Source: Pantoea sp. Ap-967
GTDB lineage: Bacteria; Pseudomonadota; Gammaproteobacteria; Pseudomonadales; Pseudomonadaceae
NCBI RefSeq assembly: GCF_011752565.1
Contig: NZ_VWXK01000049.1
Span: forward strand, 1-32,109
Direction of reading: 5' to 3'
DNA length: 32,109 bases
The notes beneath the pieces are model-generated. The model searched no databases. It worked only from the letters and a program-made list of their open reading frames with translations, and was not told the DNA's origin. Shown in pieces: positions 23,437 through 30,585 of this stretch (its first letter is position 1; the number at the start of each line of letters is the position of its first letter). The position numbers were made by a program, and so were the translations under genes.

Positions 23437-24288
23437 TCACAAGCGCAGCAACGGCCGTACCTGCTGCTGGAGAAAATGGGTCACTGCCTTGATACGCGGC
23501 GTGTTGCGCACATCTTCGTGCACCGCCAGCCAGATTTCGATACTCATGGTCTGCTCGTCGCGCCCGGCCACCTCCAGGCCATGCTCCTGGGCCATGAATG
23601 CTGGCAGGCAGGCGATACCGATGCCGCCCGCTGCGGCCTGGGCCTGGATGCGCAGGTCGTTGCTTTGCAGGGCGAAGGGCTGGTTGCCGGTTTGGCGCAG
23701 TAGCCATTGCTGCTGGGGCGACTTGGCCTGGGATTGGTCATAGCCGATGTAGCGCACGGCGCTGGCGCTGCGCAAGTAGGCGGGGGCGGCATAGAGCCGG
23801 TAATCGAGGTAACCCAGCAGGCTGGCCACCAAGGTAGGTTCGCTGGGCCTGGCCAGGGCGACGCTGATGTCGGCCTCGCGCCGCGCCAGCGAAGCGCGGG
23901 TTTTGCTGCCGACCAGGGTCAGGCGCAGGTGTGGGTAGCGCTGGTACAGTGCACCCAGGTGCCGGGCGATGATGCTGCCCAACAGCGCGGGCGGGGCGGC
24001 CAGCACCACCTCGCCCTCGACCTGCTGCTGGCCGGCATTGGCGAAGTGCTCCAGGGCGAACGACGACTGGGTCATCTGTTCGGCATATTCGCCCACCCGC
24101 CGGCCTTGTTCGGTCAGCGCGTAGGCCCGGGGCCTGCGGTCGACCAGCTTGAGGTTCAGGGCCTGTTCCAGGGCGGCGATGCGCCGGGCCACGGTGGCGT
24201 GGTCCACGCCCAGTTGCCGGGCAGCCGCCGACAACGAGCCGGCGCTGGTAAAGGCGGAGAAATGGCGCAGGTCTTCCCAGTCGAACAT
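23437..24288 (-). CDS. LysR family transcriptional regulator
   Basis: This is a 283-residue LysR-type regulator. The winged helix-turn-helix spans about 1-60 (FTSAGSLSAAARQLGVDHATVARRIAALEQALNLKLVDRRPRAYALT), and the effector domain begins near 90 (EGEVVLAAPPALLGSIIARHLG). The DHATVARRI recognition helix replaces the more common xxSAVSxxI, as in a subgroup of proteobacterial regulators. GAGG 7 nt upstream supports the ATG at 24288. It is 99 bp upstream of the aldo/keto reductase on the same strand. Short stretches of the 66-bp gap to the next gene hold nothing obvious. Confidence 0.9.
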   Translation of the reverse strand: MFDWEDLRHFSAFTSAGSLSAAARQLGVDHATVARRIAALEQALNLKLVDRRPRAYALTEQGRRVGEYAEQMTQSSFALEHFANAGQQQVEGEVVLAAPPALLGSIIARHLGALYQRYPHLRLTLVGSKTRASLARREADISVALARPSEPTLVASLLGYLDYRLYAAPAYLRSASAVRYIGYDQSQAKSPQQQWLLRQTGNQPFALQSNDLRIQAQAAAGGIGIACLPAFMAQEHGLEVAGRDEQTMSIEIWLAVHEDVRNTPRIKAVTHFLQQQVRPLLRL

Positions 24289-24354
24289 AAGTGGCCTCAG
24301 GCGTAGACGGCCATCATACGGGCTGCTGGCGATTGCGGCGACCGCAACGCCAGC

Positions 24355-25179
24355 TTACATGCGCGTCAGCGAGGGGCAGATCGGGCTCAGGTCGCCGCTG
24401 CTCAGGTCGATGAGCGGTGCGCTGGCGTTGCTGGCATCGTGCTGCGCCAGGTGGGCCACGAAGGCATCGATGACCTGCCAGGCCGCCAGCGCACCGGGCA
24501 GGCTGGTAAGGCCCGGGCAATCGCTGGGCTGGGCGCCTGCCGTCAGCGCCGCCAGCGCCTGATCGAGGCTGGCCTGCTGGGCCTCCCACACTTCCACCAG
24601 CCGCGGCAAGGCGTCGCGCAGTGTCAGGTAATGGGCCTGGATACCGCCCATGGCGGCCACAGCGCGGGTCAGGTGGGCCTGGCGCGTGCTGGGCTTGAGT
24701 GTTTGTTGGGGTTCGCTGGCCAGGGCCTGCAGGCCGGCGGCGATGGCCGTGCGCATCTGCGGCTGGGGGCTGCCGAACGCACGGATCATGCCCTTGAGCT
24801 CCTTGTCGGCGGCCCGGGTTGCGGCAAGGCTTCTGGCAATTTTGGGCAGCAGGCGCTGCTTGAGCAGGTCGGCCCACAGGCGCCCGTCATTGGCCACCTC
24901 GGGGGCGACCAGCCAGGCACTGGCCGTGAAGGTGGTGGCGTACTCGCGAAACGCCTGGAGCACCGGCAGCCAAACCAGTGGCCGGTCCAGTTGCCAGACA
25001 TCGGCTGCGGCGTCCAGGCGCCGGAACTCGATGGCCACCTGGGTAAACCAGGCGGGCTCTTCTGCCAGGCGCCCAACTTTGATGCCCTGGCAACTGAGCG
25101 CGAAGTTGTCGAGCGCGACGATGTCGGCGTAGGCATCGGTAAGCCTGGCGATGACGTCTTGTGGGTCGCAAACGAGCAT
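24355..25179 (-). CDS. Unidentified mostly helical protein
   Basis: I do not recognise this 274-residue protein. It begins MLVCDPQDVIARLTDAYADIV and has no signal peptide. It looks almost entirely alpha-helical, with many Ala, Leu and Gln residues and a weakly hydrophobic patch near 60-95 (RPLVWLPVLQAFREYATTFTASAWLVAP). A second long amphipathic stretch spans about 170-215 (LTRAVAAMGGIQAHYLTLRDALPRLVEVWEAQQASLDQAL). The helical-bundle look recalls alpha-helical pore-forming toxin subunits, but no motif supports that. GAGGGA 7 nt upstream of the ATG is a good ribosome-binding site, and codon use matches its neighbours, so it is a real gene. A possible 32-codon ORF precedes it by 15 bp. Confidence 0.75.
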   Translation of the reverse strand: MLVCDPQDVIARLTDAYADIVALDNFALSCQGIKVGRLAEEPAWFTQVAIEFRRLDAAADVWQLDRPLVWLPVLQAFREYATTFTASAWLVAPEVANDGRLWADLLKQRLLPKIARSLAATRAADKELKGMIRAFGSPQPQMRTAIAAGLQALASEPQQTLKPSTRQAHLTRAVAAMGGIQAHYLTLRDALPRLVEVWEAQQASLDQALAALTAGAQPSDCPGLTSLPGALAAWQVIDAFVAHLAQHDASNASAPLIDLSSGDLSPICPSLTRM

Positions 25180-25194
25180 AGTGACGTCCCTCGA

Positions 25195-25293
25195 TCAATG
25201 GATGAGGTGCGGGAAAGGGAAGGGGTTATGGCGAAGGCCATCGAGCGATGCGCGGATAACGGCGACGTGGATGGCGATTTTGAAGCGGTTCAA
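25195..25293 (-). CDS. Possible 32-residue leader ORF
   Basis: A short frame starts with TTG at 25293, reads MNRFKIAIHVAVIRASLDGL and then RHNPFPFPHLIH, and stops at 25195. GGGAGAAGG lies just upstream, a strong ribosome-binding site. It ends 15 bp before the start of the unidentified helical-protein gene. It could be a leader peptide, a small protein or chance. The remaining 205 bp up to the LysR start at 25499 show no other gene. Confidence 0.3.
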   Translation of the reverse strand: MNRFKIAIHVAVIRASLDGLRHNPFPFPHLIH

Positions 25294-25498
25294 GGTCCTT
25301 CTCCCTTCATGACAGATGCGTTTCGGGGGTACCGAGGGCAAGTCACATAGCCATCATTGGCCGAGAAATTAAGGTTTAGATGAGCCGCCGGATGCTGGCA
25401 AGGGGGTGTCGGATGAATGGTTGCCACGGCTTGCTGCGGCACTGGGCAAGCCGACGACTGGTGTTAGCATAGCTGCATTTCCTGCCGTGGGGCCCGCC

Positions 25499-26410
25499 AT
25501 GCAGCACCTCGATCACCTGTCGTTGCACCTGTTCGTCGTGGTTTGCGAGGAAGGCACCATCGCCCGCGCCAGCGAGCGTGCGTTCATGGCGCCGTCGGCG
25601 GTCAGCAAGCGTATTTCGGACATCGAGGCGCGTTTTGGCACGGCCCTGCTCAAGCGCAGCAAGCGCGGGGTCGCGCCCACCCCGGCCGGGCTGGCACTGC
25701 TGCGCCACGCGCGCGGCCTGACCCGCGCCATGGAGCGTCTGGACAGCGAATTGAGCGAGTACGCCGAGGGCGCGCGCGGGCATGTGCAGGTGCTGGCCAA
25801 CGTGTCGTCGATCATGGAGTTCCTGCCCGAGGAGCTGTCGGCCTTCATGCTGGAAAACCCGCTGATCCAGGCCGATATTGAGGAGCGGTTCAGCCCTGAC
25901 GTGGTACGCGGGGTGGCAGAGGGCAGTGCCGACCTCGGCATCTGCCGGCGCTCCATGGCCATTGGCGACCTGGAGTTCCTGCCGTACCGGCAGGACCACC
26001 TGGCCGTGGTGGTGGGCGCCGAGCACCCGCTGGCCGGGCGCGACAGCATTGCCTTCGAGGACACCCTGGACTACGAGCACCTGGGGCTGTCGGCGTTCGC
26101 CACCTTGAACAGCTTCATGCGCGAGAGCGCCGAGGCGGCGGGCAAGGCGTTACGGTTTCGTTCCTATGTATCGTCGTTCGATGCCGCCTACCGGCTGGTG
26201 CAGTTCGGCCTGGGCCTGGCGGTGTTCCCGCAAGAGGCGGTGGCGCGCTACGCCCAGCTGTTTGGCTTGCGGGTGATCCCGCTGGTGGATGACTGGGCGC
26301 TGGGCGAGTTCGTCATCTGCATGCGCGACCGCAATGCCCTGAGCTTGTCGGCACGCCGCCTGCTCGACCATCTGCTGCTGCGCGCACCGGCCTGGCAACC
26401 GCGCAGCTGA
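25499..26410 (+). CDS. LysR family regulator of the CoA-transferase/lyase operon
   Basis: This is a 303-residue LysR-type regulator. Its winged helix-turn-helix spans about 5-62 (EEGTIARASERAFMAPSAVSKRISDIEARFGTALLKRSKRGVAPT), and its effector domain begins near 92 (GHVQVLANVSSIMEFLPEELSAF). The MAPSAVSKRISDLE-type helix and the VSSIMEFLP segment are common in regulators of acid catabolism in Pseudomonas. I chose the ATG at 25499 (MQHLDHLSLHLF); the longer frame from a GTG at 25406 adds 31 unlikely residues. It is followed in the same direction by the five-gene operon starting 98 bp later, with a T-N11-A palindrome at its own stop codon. Confidence 0.9.
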   Translation: MQHLDHLSLHLFVVVCEEGTIARASERAFMAPSAVSKRISDIEARFGTALLKRSKRGVAPTPAGLALLRHARGLTRAMERLDSELSEYAEGARGHVQVLANVSSIMEFLPEELSAFMLENPLIQADIEERFSPDVVRGVAEGSADLGICRRSMAIGDLEFLPYRQDHLAVVVGAEHPLAGRDSIAFEDTLDYEHLGLSAFATLNSFMRESAEAAGKALRFRSYVSSFDAAYRLVQFGLGLAVFPQEAVARYAQLFGLRVIPLVDDWALGEFVICMRDRNALSLSARRLLDHLLLRAPAWQPRS

Positions 26411-26434
26411 TCCATCGTGGTTGGCGATGGATCA
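26408..26434. promoter_or_regulatory. T-N11-A palindrome, candidate LysR-binding site or terminator
   Basis: TGATCCATCG and CGATGGATCA form a perfect 10-bp inverted repeat with a 7-nt spacer that starts at the LysR stop codon. Its core ATCG-N7-CGAT fits the LysR T-N11-A rule. It is centred 65 bp before the start expected from a weak -10 (TAGTCT, 26474-26479), the usual place for LysR activation. There is no T run, though a hairpin terminator for the LysR transcript is also possible. Confidence 0.5.
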
Positions 26435-26508
26435 GCCCGTAAAACACGTCTTTTCTGCCCGTCATCCTGCTCTTAGTCTGGCCCCACGCATTAGCCAGAG
26501 AGACCGTG

Positions 26509-27429
26509 ATGACAACAATAACCATCAATGAAGTGGGCCTGCGTGACGGCCTGCAAAGCCTGAGCACGGTAATGCCGACTGCCGCCAAGCAGCGCTGGAT
26601 CGACAGCGCCTATGCCGCCGGCGTAAGGCATATGGAGGTGGCCTCGTTCGTGCCGGCGCGCCTGCTGCCGCAGATGGCCGACGCCCGGCAGGTGGTGGCC
26701 CACGCCCTGAGCTACCCGGACCTGGTCGTCACCGTGCTGGCGCCCAACCTGCGCGGCGCCCAGGATGCCTTGGACGCGGGCGCCCAGCGCATTGTCGCAC
26801 CAGTGTCGGTGAGCACCGCCCACAGCCTGGCCAATGTGCGCCGCACCCCGCAGCAGATGGTCGAGGAGCTGGGGCGCATGTGCCAGCTGCGCAGCGACAC
26901 GGGGCGCCATGGCGTGCAGATGATCGCCGGTATGTCGGTGGCCTTCGGGTGCACGCGCCAGGGCGATGTGCCGTTGGCCGACCTGTGCGCGTTGACCCGC
27001 CAGGTGATCGAGGCCGGCTGTGACCTGGTTTCCCTCGGTGATACCACAGGCTACGCCAACCCCGGCCAGGTCGCGCAGGTGATCCAGGCGGTGCGCGGCA
27101 TTGCCGGCGAGCGCCTGCGCGCCGCGCATTTCCATGACACTCGCGGCCTGGCCCTGGCCAACAGCCTGGTTGCGGTGCAGCAGGGCATCGTCGAACTGGA
27201 CGCCTCGCTGGCAGGCCTGGGCGGCTGCCCGTTCGCCCCGGGGGCCTCGGGCAATACGGTGACCGAGGACCTGGTGTTCATGCTCCAGGCCATGGGCCAC
27301 GACACCGGCATCGACCTGCAGGCGCTGATCGATTCGCGCCAGGTGCTGCGTGACGCCTTGCCCGATGAAGCGCTGTACGGGGCGATTGCCCGCGCCGGGT
27401 TGCCACTGAACTACCGAGGAATCGCCTGA
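26509..27429 (+). CDS. HMG-CoA lyase family enzyme (hydroxyacyl-CoA C-C lyase)
   Basis: This is a cytoplasmic TIM-barrel lyase that cleaves a 3-hydroxy-acyl-CoA, releasing acetyl-CoA. In the 306-residue protein the metal and catalytic residues are visible: VGLRDGLQ (Arg12, Asp13), AAHFHDTRG (His207, His209) and the active-site Cys240 in GLGGCPFAPGASGN, the family signature loop. The segment VAPVSVSTAHSLANVRRTP differs from the usual S-E-x-F type motif of true HMG-CoA lyases, so the substrate could be HMG-CoA or a related compound such as citramalyl-CoA. The ATG at 26509 is preceded by a weak GAGAGACC; the GTG at 26506 is an alternative. Its stop overlaps the next start by one base (TGATG). 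An AACAATAA site lies at codons 2-5. Confidence 0.88.
   Translation: MTTITINEVGLRDGLQSLSTVMPTAAKQRWIDSAYAAGVRHMEVASFVPARLLPQMADARQVVAHALSYPDLVVTVLAPNLRGAQDALDAGAQRIVAPVSVSTAHSLANVRRTPQQMVEELGRMCQLRSDTGRHGVQMIAGMSVAFGCTRQGDVPLADLCALTRQVIEAGCDLVSLGDTTGYANPGQVAQVIQAVRGIAGERLRAAHFHDTRGLALANSLVAVQQGIVELDASLAGLGGCPFAPGASGNTVTEDLVFMLQAMGHDTGIDLQALIDSRQVLRDALPDEALYGAIARAGLPLNYRGIA
26514..26521 (+). promoter_or_regulatory. Candidate Crc/Hfq site at the lyase start
   Basis: AACAATAA, an exact AANAANAA site, lies within codons 2-5 of the lyase gene. This is where Hfq/Crc blocks ribosome loading on known target mRNAs in pseudomonads. Confidence 0.5.
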
Positions 27430-28631
27430 TGGCCAGACTTCCCCTGGACGGCATCCGTGTCGTCGAAATGTCCCATATGGTAATGGGCCCTACCTGCGGC
27501 ATGATCCTCGGCGACCTGGGCGCCGAGGTAATCAAGATCGAACCCACCCGCGGCGACGGCACCCGCCGCCTGCTGGGCGCCGGCGCAGGGTTCTTCCGCA
27601 CCTTCAACCGCAACAAGCAATGCATCGCCGTGGACGTCGAGACCCCCCAGGGGCGCGAGGCAGTGCTTGAACTGGTGGACACCGCCGACGTGTTCATCGA
27701 GAACTTCAAGCCCGGGCGCATGCACACCCTGGGCTTCGACTACACCAGCCTGCGCCAGCGCAACCCACGGTTGGTGTACGCCTCGCACAAGGGCTTTCTC
27801 AACGGCCCCTACGACAACCGCCTGGCCTTGGACGAGGTGGTGCAGATGATGGCCGGCCTGGCCTACATGACCGGGCCGGTCGGGCGGCCCTTGCGCGCTG
27901 GCAGTTCGGTGAACGACATCATGGGCGGCATGTTCGGCGCCATCGGCGTGCTCGCTGCGCTCAACGAGCGCCATGAAAGCGGTAGCGGCCGGGAAGTGCA
28001 GAGTGCACTGTACGAAAATTGCGTGCTGCTGGCCGCCCAGCACATGCAGCAGTATGTGGTAACCGGCGAGGCGGCGGCGCCCATGCCCAACCGCATCAGC
28101 GCCTGGGCGATCTACGACGTGTTCAGCTTCGCCGGCGGTGAGCAGATGTTCGTCGCCGCCACCGGTGAAGGGCAGTGGCATGCCTTGTGCCAGGTGCTGG
28201 GGCAGGCCGCCTTGCTCGATGACCCGACGCTGGCCAGCAACAATGACCGGGTATTGCAACGCCCGCGGCTGTTGGCCCACCTGGCCGAGGTGTTCGCAAC
28301 GCTGGATGCCCAGCGCCTGGCGGTGGAGCTGGAAGCCAACGACATTCCGTTCGCGCCCATCCGCCGCCCGGAGGAGCTGTTCGACGACCCGCACCTGCGC
28401 CAGAGCGGCGGCCTGGCCGCGCTGGCCCTGGAGGACGGCAGCCACACCCCGATGCCGCTGCTGCCGTTGTCGCTGGATGGCCAGCGCCTGCAACCGCGCC
28501 GGCCGATCCCGCGGATTGGCGAGCATACGCGCCAGGTGATGCGGGGCCTGGGCTACAGCGACGAACACATTGCCCAGTTGTGCGCCGCTGGGGTGCTGAG
28601 AACCGATGACCAAGCCCAGGGAGTGCGCTGA
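27429..28631 (+). CDS. CaiB/BaiF (class III) CoA-transferase
   Basis: This is a class III CoA-transferase that moves CoA from a donor such as succinyl-CoA or acetyl-CoA to a carboxylic acid. The 400-residue length is typical. The N-terminal Rossmann-type part shows LDGIRVVEMSHMVMGPTCGMILGDLGAEVIKIEP, then GFDYTSLRQRNPRLVYASHKGF, and the catalytic aspartate is Asp163 in SSVNDIMGGMFG. In the operon it would activate the acid that the preceding lyase then cleaves. Its start overlaps the lyase stop by one base, and its stop directly abuts the next ATG. The acid is not known; 3-hydroxy-3-methylglutarate, citramalate or a relative would suit the pair. Confidence 0.92.
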   Translation: MARLPLDGIRVVEMSHMVMGPTCGMILGDLGAEVIKIEPTRGDGTRRLLGAGAGFFRTFNRNKQCIAVDVETPQGREAVLELVDTADVFIENFKPGRMHTLGFDYTSLRQRNPRLVYASHKGFLNGPYDNRLALDEVVQMMAGLAYMTGPVGRPLRAGSSVNDIMGGMFGAIGVLAALNERHESGSGREVQSALYENCVLLAAQHMQQYVVTGEAAAPMPNRISAWAIYDVFSFAGGEQMFVAATGEGQWHALCQVLGQAALLDDPTLASNNDRVLQRPRLLAHLAEVFATLDAQRLAVELEANDIPFAPIRRPEELFDDPHLRQSGGLAALALEDGSHTPMPLLPLSLDGQRLQPRRPIPRIGEHTRQVMRGLGYSDEHIAQLCAAGVLRTDDQAQGVR

Positions 28632-29156
28632 ATGGCCCTTTACCGATATGACACGCTGACCCCCGACCTTCACCCGGAAACCTTCGTCGCCGAAGACGCC
28701 ACGGTGATCGGCGCCGTGACCCTGGCGCAAGGGGTGAGCATCTGGCCGCAGGCGGTGCTGCGCGGTGACAACGAACCGATTCGCATCGGCCAGCACAGCA
28801 ACGTGCAGGAAGGCGCGGTGTTGCATGCCGACCCAGGCTTCGCCGTGGACGTGGGGTGCAATGTGACCATCGGCCACCAGGCCATGCTGCATGGCTGCCG
28901 CATTGGCGATGGCGCCCTGGTCGGCATCCAGGCGGTGGTGCTCAATGGCGCGGTGATCGGCCGCAACTGCCTGGTCGGGGCTGGCGCCGTCGTCACGGAA
29001 GGCAAGGTGTTTCCCGACAACTCGCTGATTCTCGGTGCACCGGCCAAGGCCGTGCGCGAGCTGAGCCCGGAAGCGATCGCCGGCATGCACGCCAATGCCG
29101 CCGAGTATGTGCGCAAGGGCCAGGCCTTCAGGGAAAAGCTGGTGCGCATCGGCTGA
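28632..29156 (+). CDS. Gamma-carbonic-anhydrase-like (PaaY/CaiE-type) hexapeptide protein
   Basis: This is a 174-residue left-handed beta-helix protein with hexapeptide repeats from about 20 to 145 (VIGAVTLAQGVSIWPQAVLRGD and IGDGALVGIQAVVLNGAVIG). The three zinc-binding histidines of gamma-class carbonic anhydrases are present (His65, His82, His87). In CoA-ester pathways such proteins (PaaY, CaiE) act as or are proposed to be thioesterases that clear dead-end CoA esters. That role fits a gene directly after a CoA-transferase. A C-terminal helix (SPEAIAGMHANAAEYVRKGQAF) is typical. The ATG directly follows the transferase stop with no gap. Confidence 0.9.
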   Translation: MALYRYDTLTPDLHPETFVAEDATVIGAVTLAQGVSIWPQAVLRGDNEPIRIGQHSNVQEGAVLHADPGFAVDVGCNVTIGHQAMLHGCRIGDGALVGIQAVVLNGAVIGRNCLVGAGAVVTEGKVFPDNSLILGAPAKAVRELSPEAIAGMHANAAEYVRKGQAFREKLVRIG

Positions 29157-29200
29157 CTGCGCTTTGCCAAGCGGCGCTCACCCGGGCGTCGCCATTCTCC

Positions 29201-29214
29201 AATAATTACAACAA
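29201..29214 (+). promoter_or_regulatory. A-rich candidate Crc/Hfq site before the MFS gene
   Basis: AATAATTACAACAA runs up to the GGAG ribosome-binding site of the permease gene. It matches AANAANAA with one mismatch, so it is weaker than the sites at the lyase and porin. Confidence 0.4.
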
Positions 29215-29226
29215 TGGAGATTCATC

Positions 29227-30543
29227 ATGGTTGCCATGACTGGTGAACTGGCGCGCGAGCGCGCCGACCATCACATCGACGAACTGCTGCTGTACCGCCG
29301 GGTGGCCTGGCGCATCATGCCGCTGGCCATCATCTGCTTTCTGTTCTCCTACTTCGACCGTATCAACATCAGCTTTGCCAAGACCCAGATGCAGGCGGAA
29401 CTTGGCCTGAGCGATGCGGCTTATGGCCTGGCCGCGAGCATGTTCTTCATCGGCTACGTATTGTTCGAGGTGCCCAGCAGCCTGGGCCTGAAACGCTACG
29501 GGGCGCCGGCGTGGATCTGCCGGATCATGGTGTCCTGGGGCATCGCCACGGCCTGCCTGGTGTTTGCCTATACCCAGTACACCTTGTATTTCCTGCGTTT
29601 TCTGATTGGCGTGATGGAAGCCGGCTTTGGCCCGGCCATCCTGTTCTACCTGGCCTGCTGGTTTCCGCGCAAACACCTGGCGAAGATGAATGGCCTGTGG
29701 TTCCTCGCCGTGCCCCTGGCCGGGGCAGTGGGCGGGCCGGCGGCCGGCTTCCTGCTGGGCAGCATGGACGGCATGCTGGGCCTGGCCGGCTGGCACTGGC
29801 TGTTTCTGATGTCGGGCTTGCCCTGTGTGGTGCTGGGCGTGCTGGTGTTGTGCAAGCTTGACCGCGATATCGAGGCGGCAAAATGGCTGAGCCGCCAGGA
29901 AAAAGACCTGCTGCTGGAGAACCTGGCCCAGGACACGCGCGTGCACAAGTCGGTGCTGGGGTCGATCTGGCGGGTACTGTTGACCCGCGAGGTGGCGATC
30001 ATGGCGTTCATCTACTACGTGGTGAAAACCGCGTCCTATGGCCTGAACTTCTGGATGCCGCACCTGATCAAGTCGTCGGGGGTGCAGGACATGCTCTGGG
30101 TGGGCGTGCTGTCGGCGCTGCCTTATGCCGTGGCCTGCGTTGGCATGGTGCTGCTGACCCAGCGCTCCGACCGCACCGGCGAGCGCAAGCGTTACCTGGT
30201 GTACTGCCTGCTGGCGGCGGCGCTGGGCTACCTGCTGGCCTGCCTGTATGCCGATTCGTCGTGGGCGATGATGGCTGCGCTGGTGCTGGCCACGGCAGGC
30301 ACGTTCATTGCCATCCCGATCTTCTGGACCATACCGCAATCGACCTTCTCAGGCCTGGCGATTGCCACGGGCACGGCAGCGATCAACTCGGTAGGGCAGC
30401 TTAGCGGCATCGTCGCGCCGGTGATGGTGGGCAAGATCAACGACCTCACCGGCAGCAGCTATATGGGCATGTTGTCGATTGCCCCGCTGATCCTGATTGC
30501 CTGCCTGGTGGTGGTGCGCTACGTGCGCAACCCGAAAGCCTGA
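29227..30543 (+). CDS. MFS permease, anion:cation symporter type
   Basis: This is a 438-residue inner-membrane permease with 12 predicted helices and the form of the ACS family (phthalate, tartrate and hydroxyphenylacetate permeases). Typical features are FLFSYFDRINISFAKTQMQAELGLSDAAYGLAASMFFIGYVLFEVPSSL (helices 1-2), the ARF- or FLIGVMEAGFGPAILFYLACWFP segment at helix 4, and a long central loop. ACS permeases usually import organic anions with protons, so it would bring in the acid that the operon degrades. GGAG 8 nt upstream supports the ATG at 29227. A 70-bp gap separates it from the preceding gene. Confidence 0.9.
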   Translation: MVAMTGELARERADHHIDELLLYRRVAWRIMPLAIICFLFSYFDRINISFAKTQMQAELGLSDAAYGLAASMFFIGYVLFEVPSSLGLKRYGAPAWICRIMVSWGIATACLVFAYTQYTLYFLRFLIGVMEAGFGPAILFYLACWFPRKHLAKMNGLWFLAVPLAGAVGGPAAGFLLGSMDGMLGLAGWHWLFLMSGLPCVVLGVLVLCKLDRDIEAAKWLSRQEKDLLLENLAQDTRVHKSVLGSIWRVLLTREVAIMAFIYYVVKTASYGLNFWMPHLIKSSGVQDMLWVGVLSALPYAVACVGMVLLTQRSDRTGERKRYLVYCLLAAALGYLLACLYADSSWAMMAALVLATAGTFIAIPIFWTIPQSTFSGLAIATGTAAINSVGQLSGIVAPVMVGKINDLTGSSYMGMLSIAPLILIACLVVVRYVRNPKA

Positions 30544-30561
30544 ACACGGCTGGCGTGCGAC

Positions 30562-30575
30562 AACAACAATAACAA
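30562..30575 (+). promoter_or_regulatory. Strong candidate Crc/Hfq site before the porin gene
   Basis: AACAACAATAACAA, four perfect AAN units plus AA, lies 10-24 nt before the porin start codon and overlaps its weak AAGG ribosome-binding site. It is the clearest CA motif in the window together with that of mcpP. Confidence 0.65.
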
Positions 30576-30585
30576 GGCCTACCCC

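Noticed and set aside
27411..29090. A 559-codon open frame on the minus strand across the CoA-transferase and PaaY-like genes.
   Set aside because: It lies antisense to two genes with clear catalytic residues and has no domain or start signal of its own.
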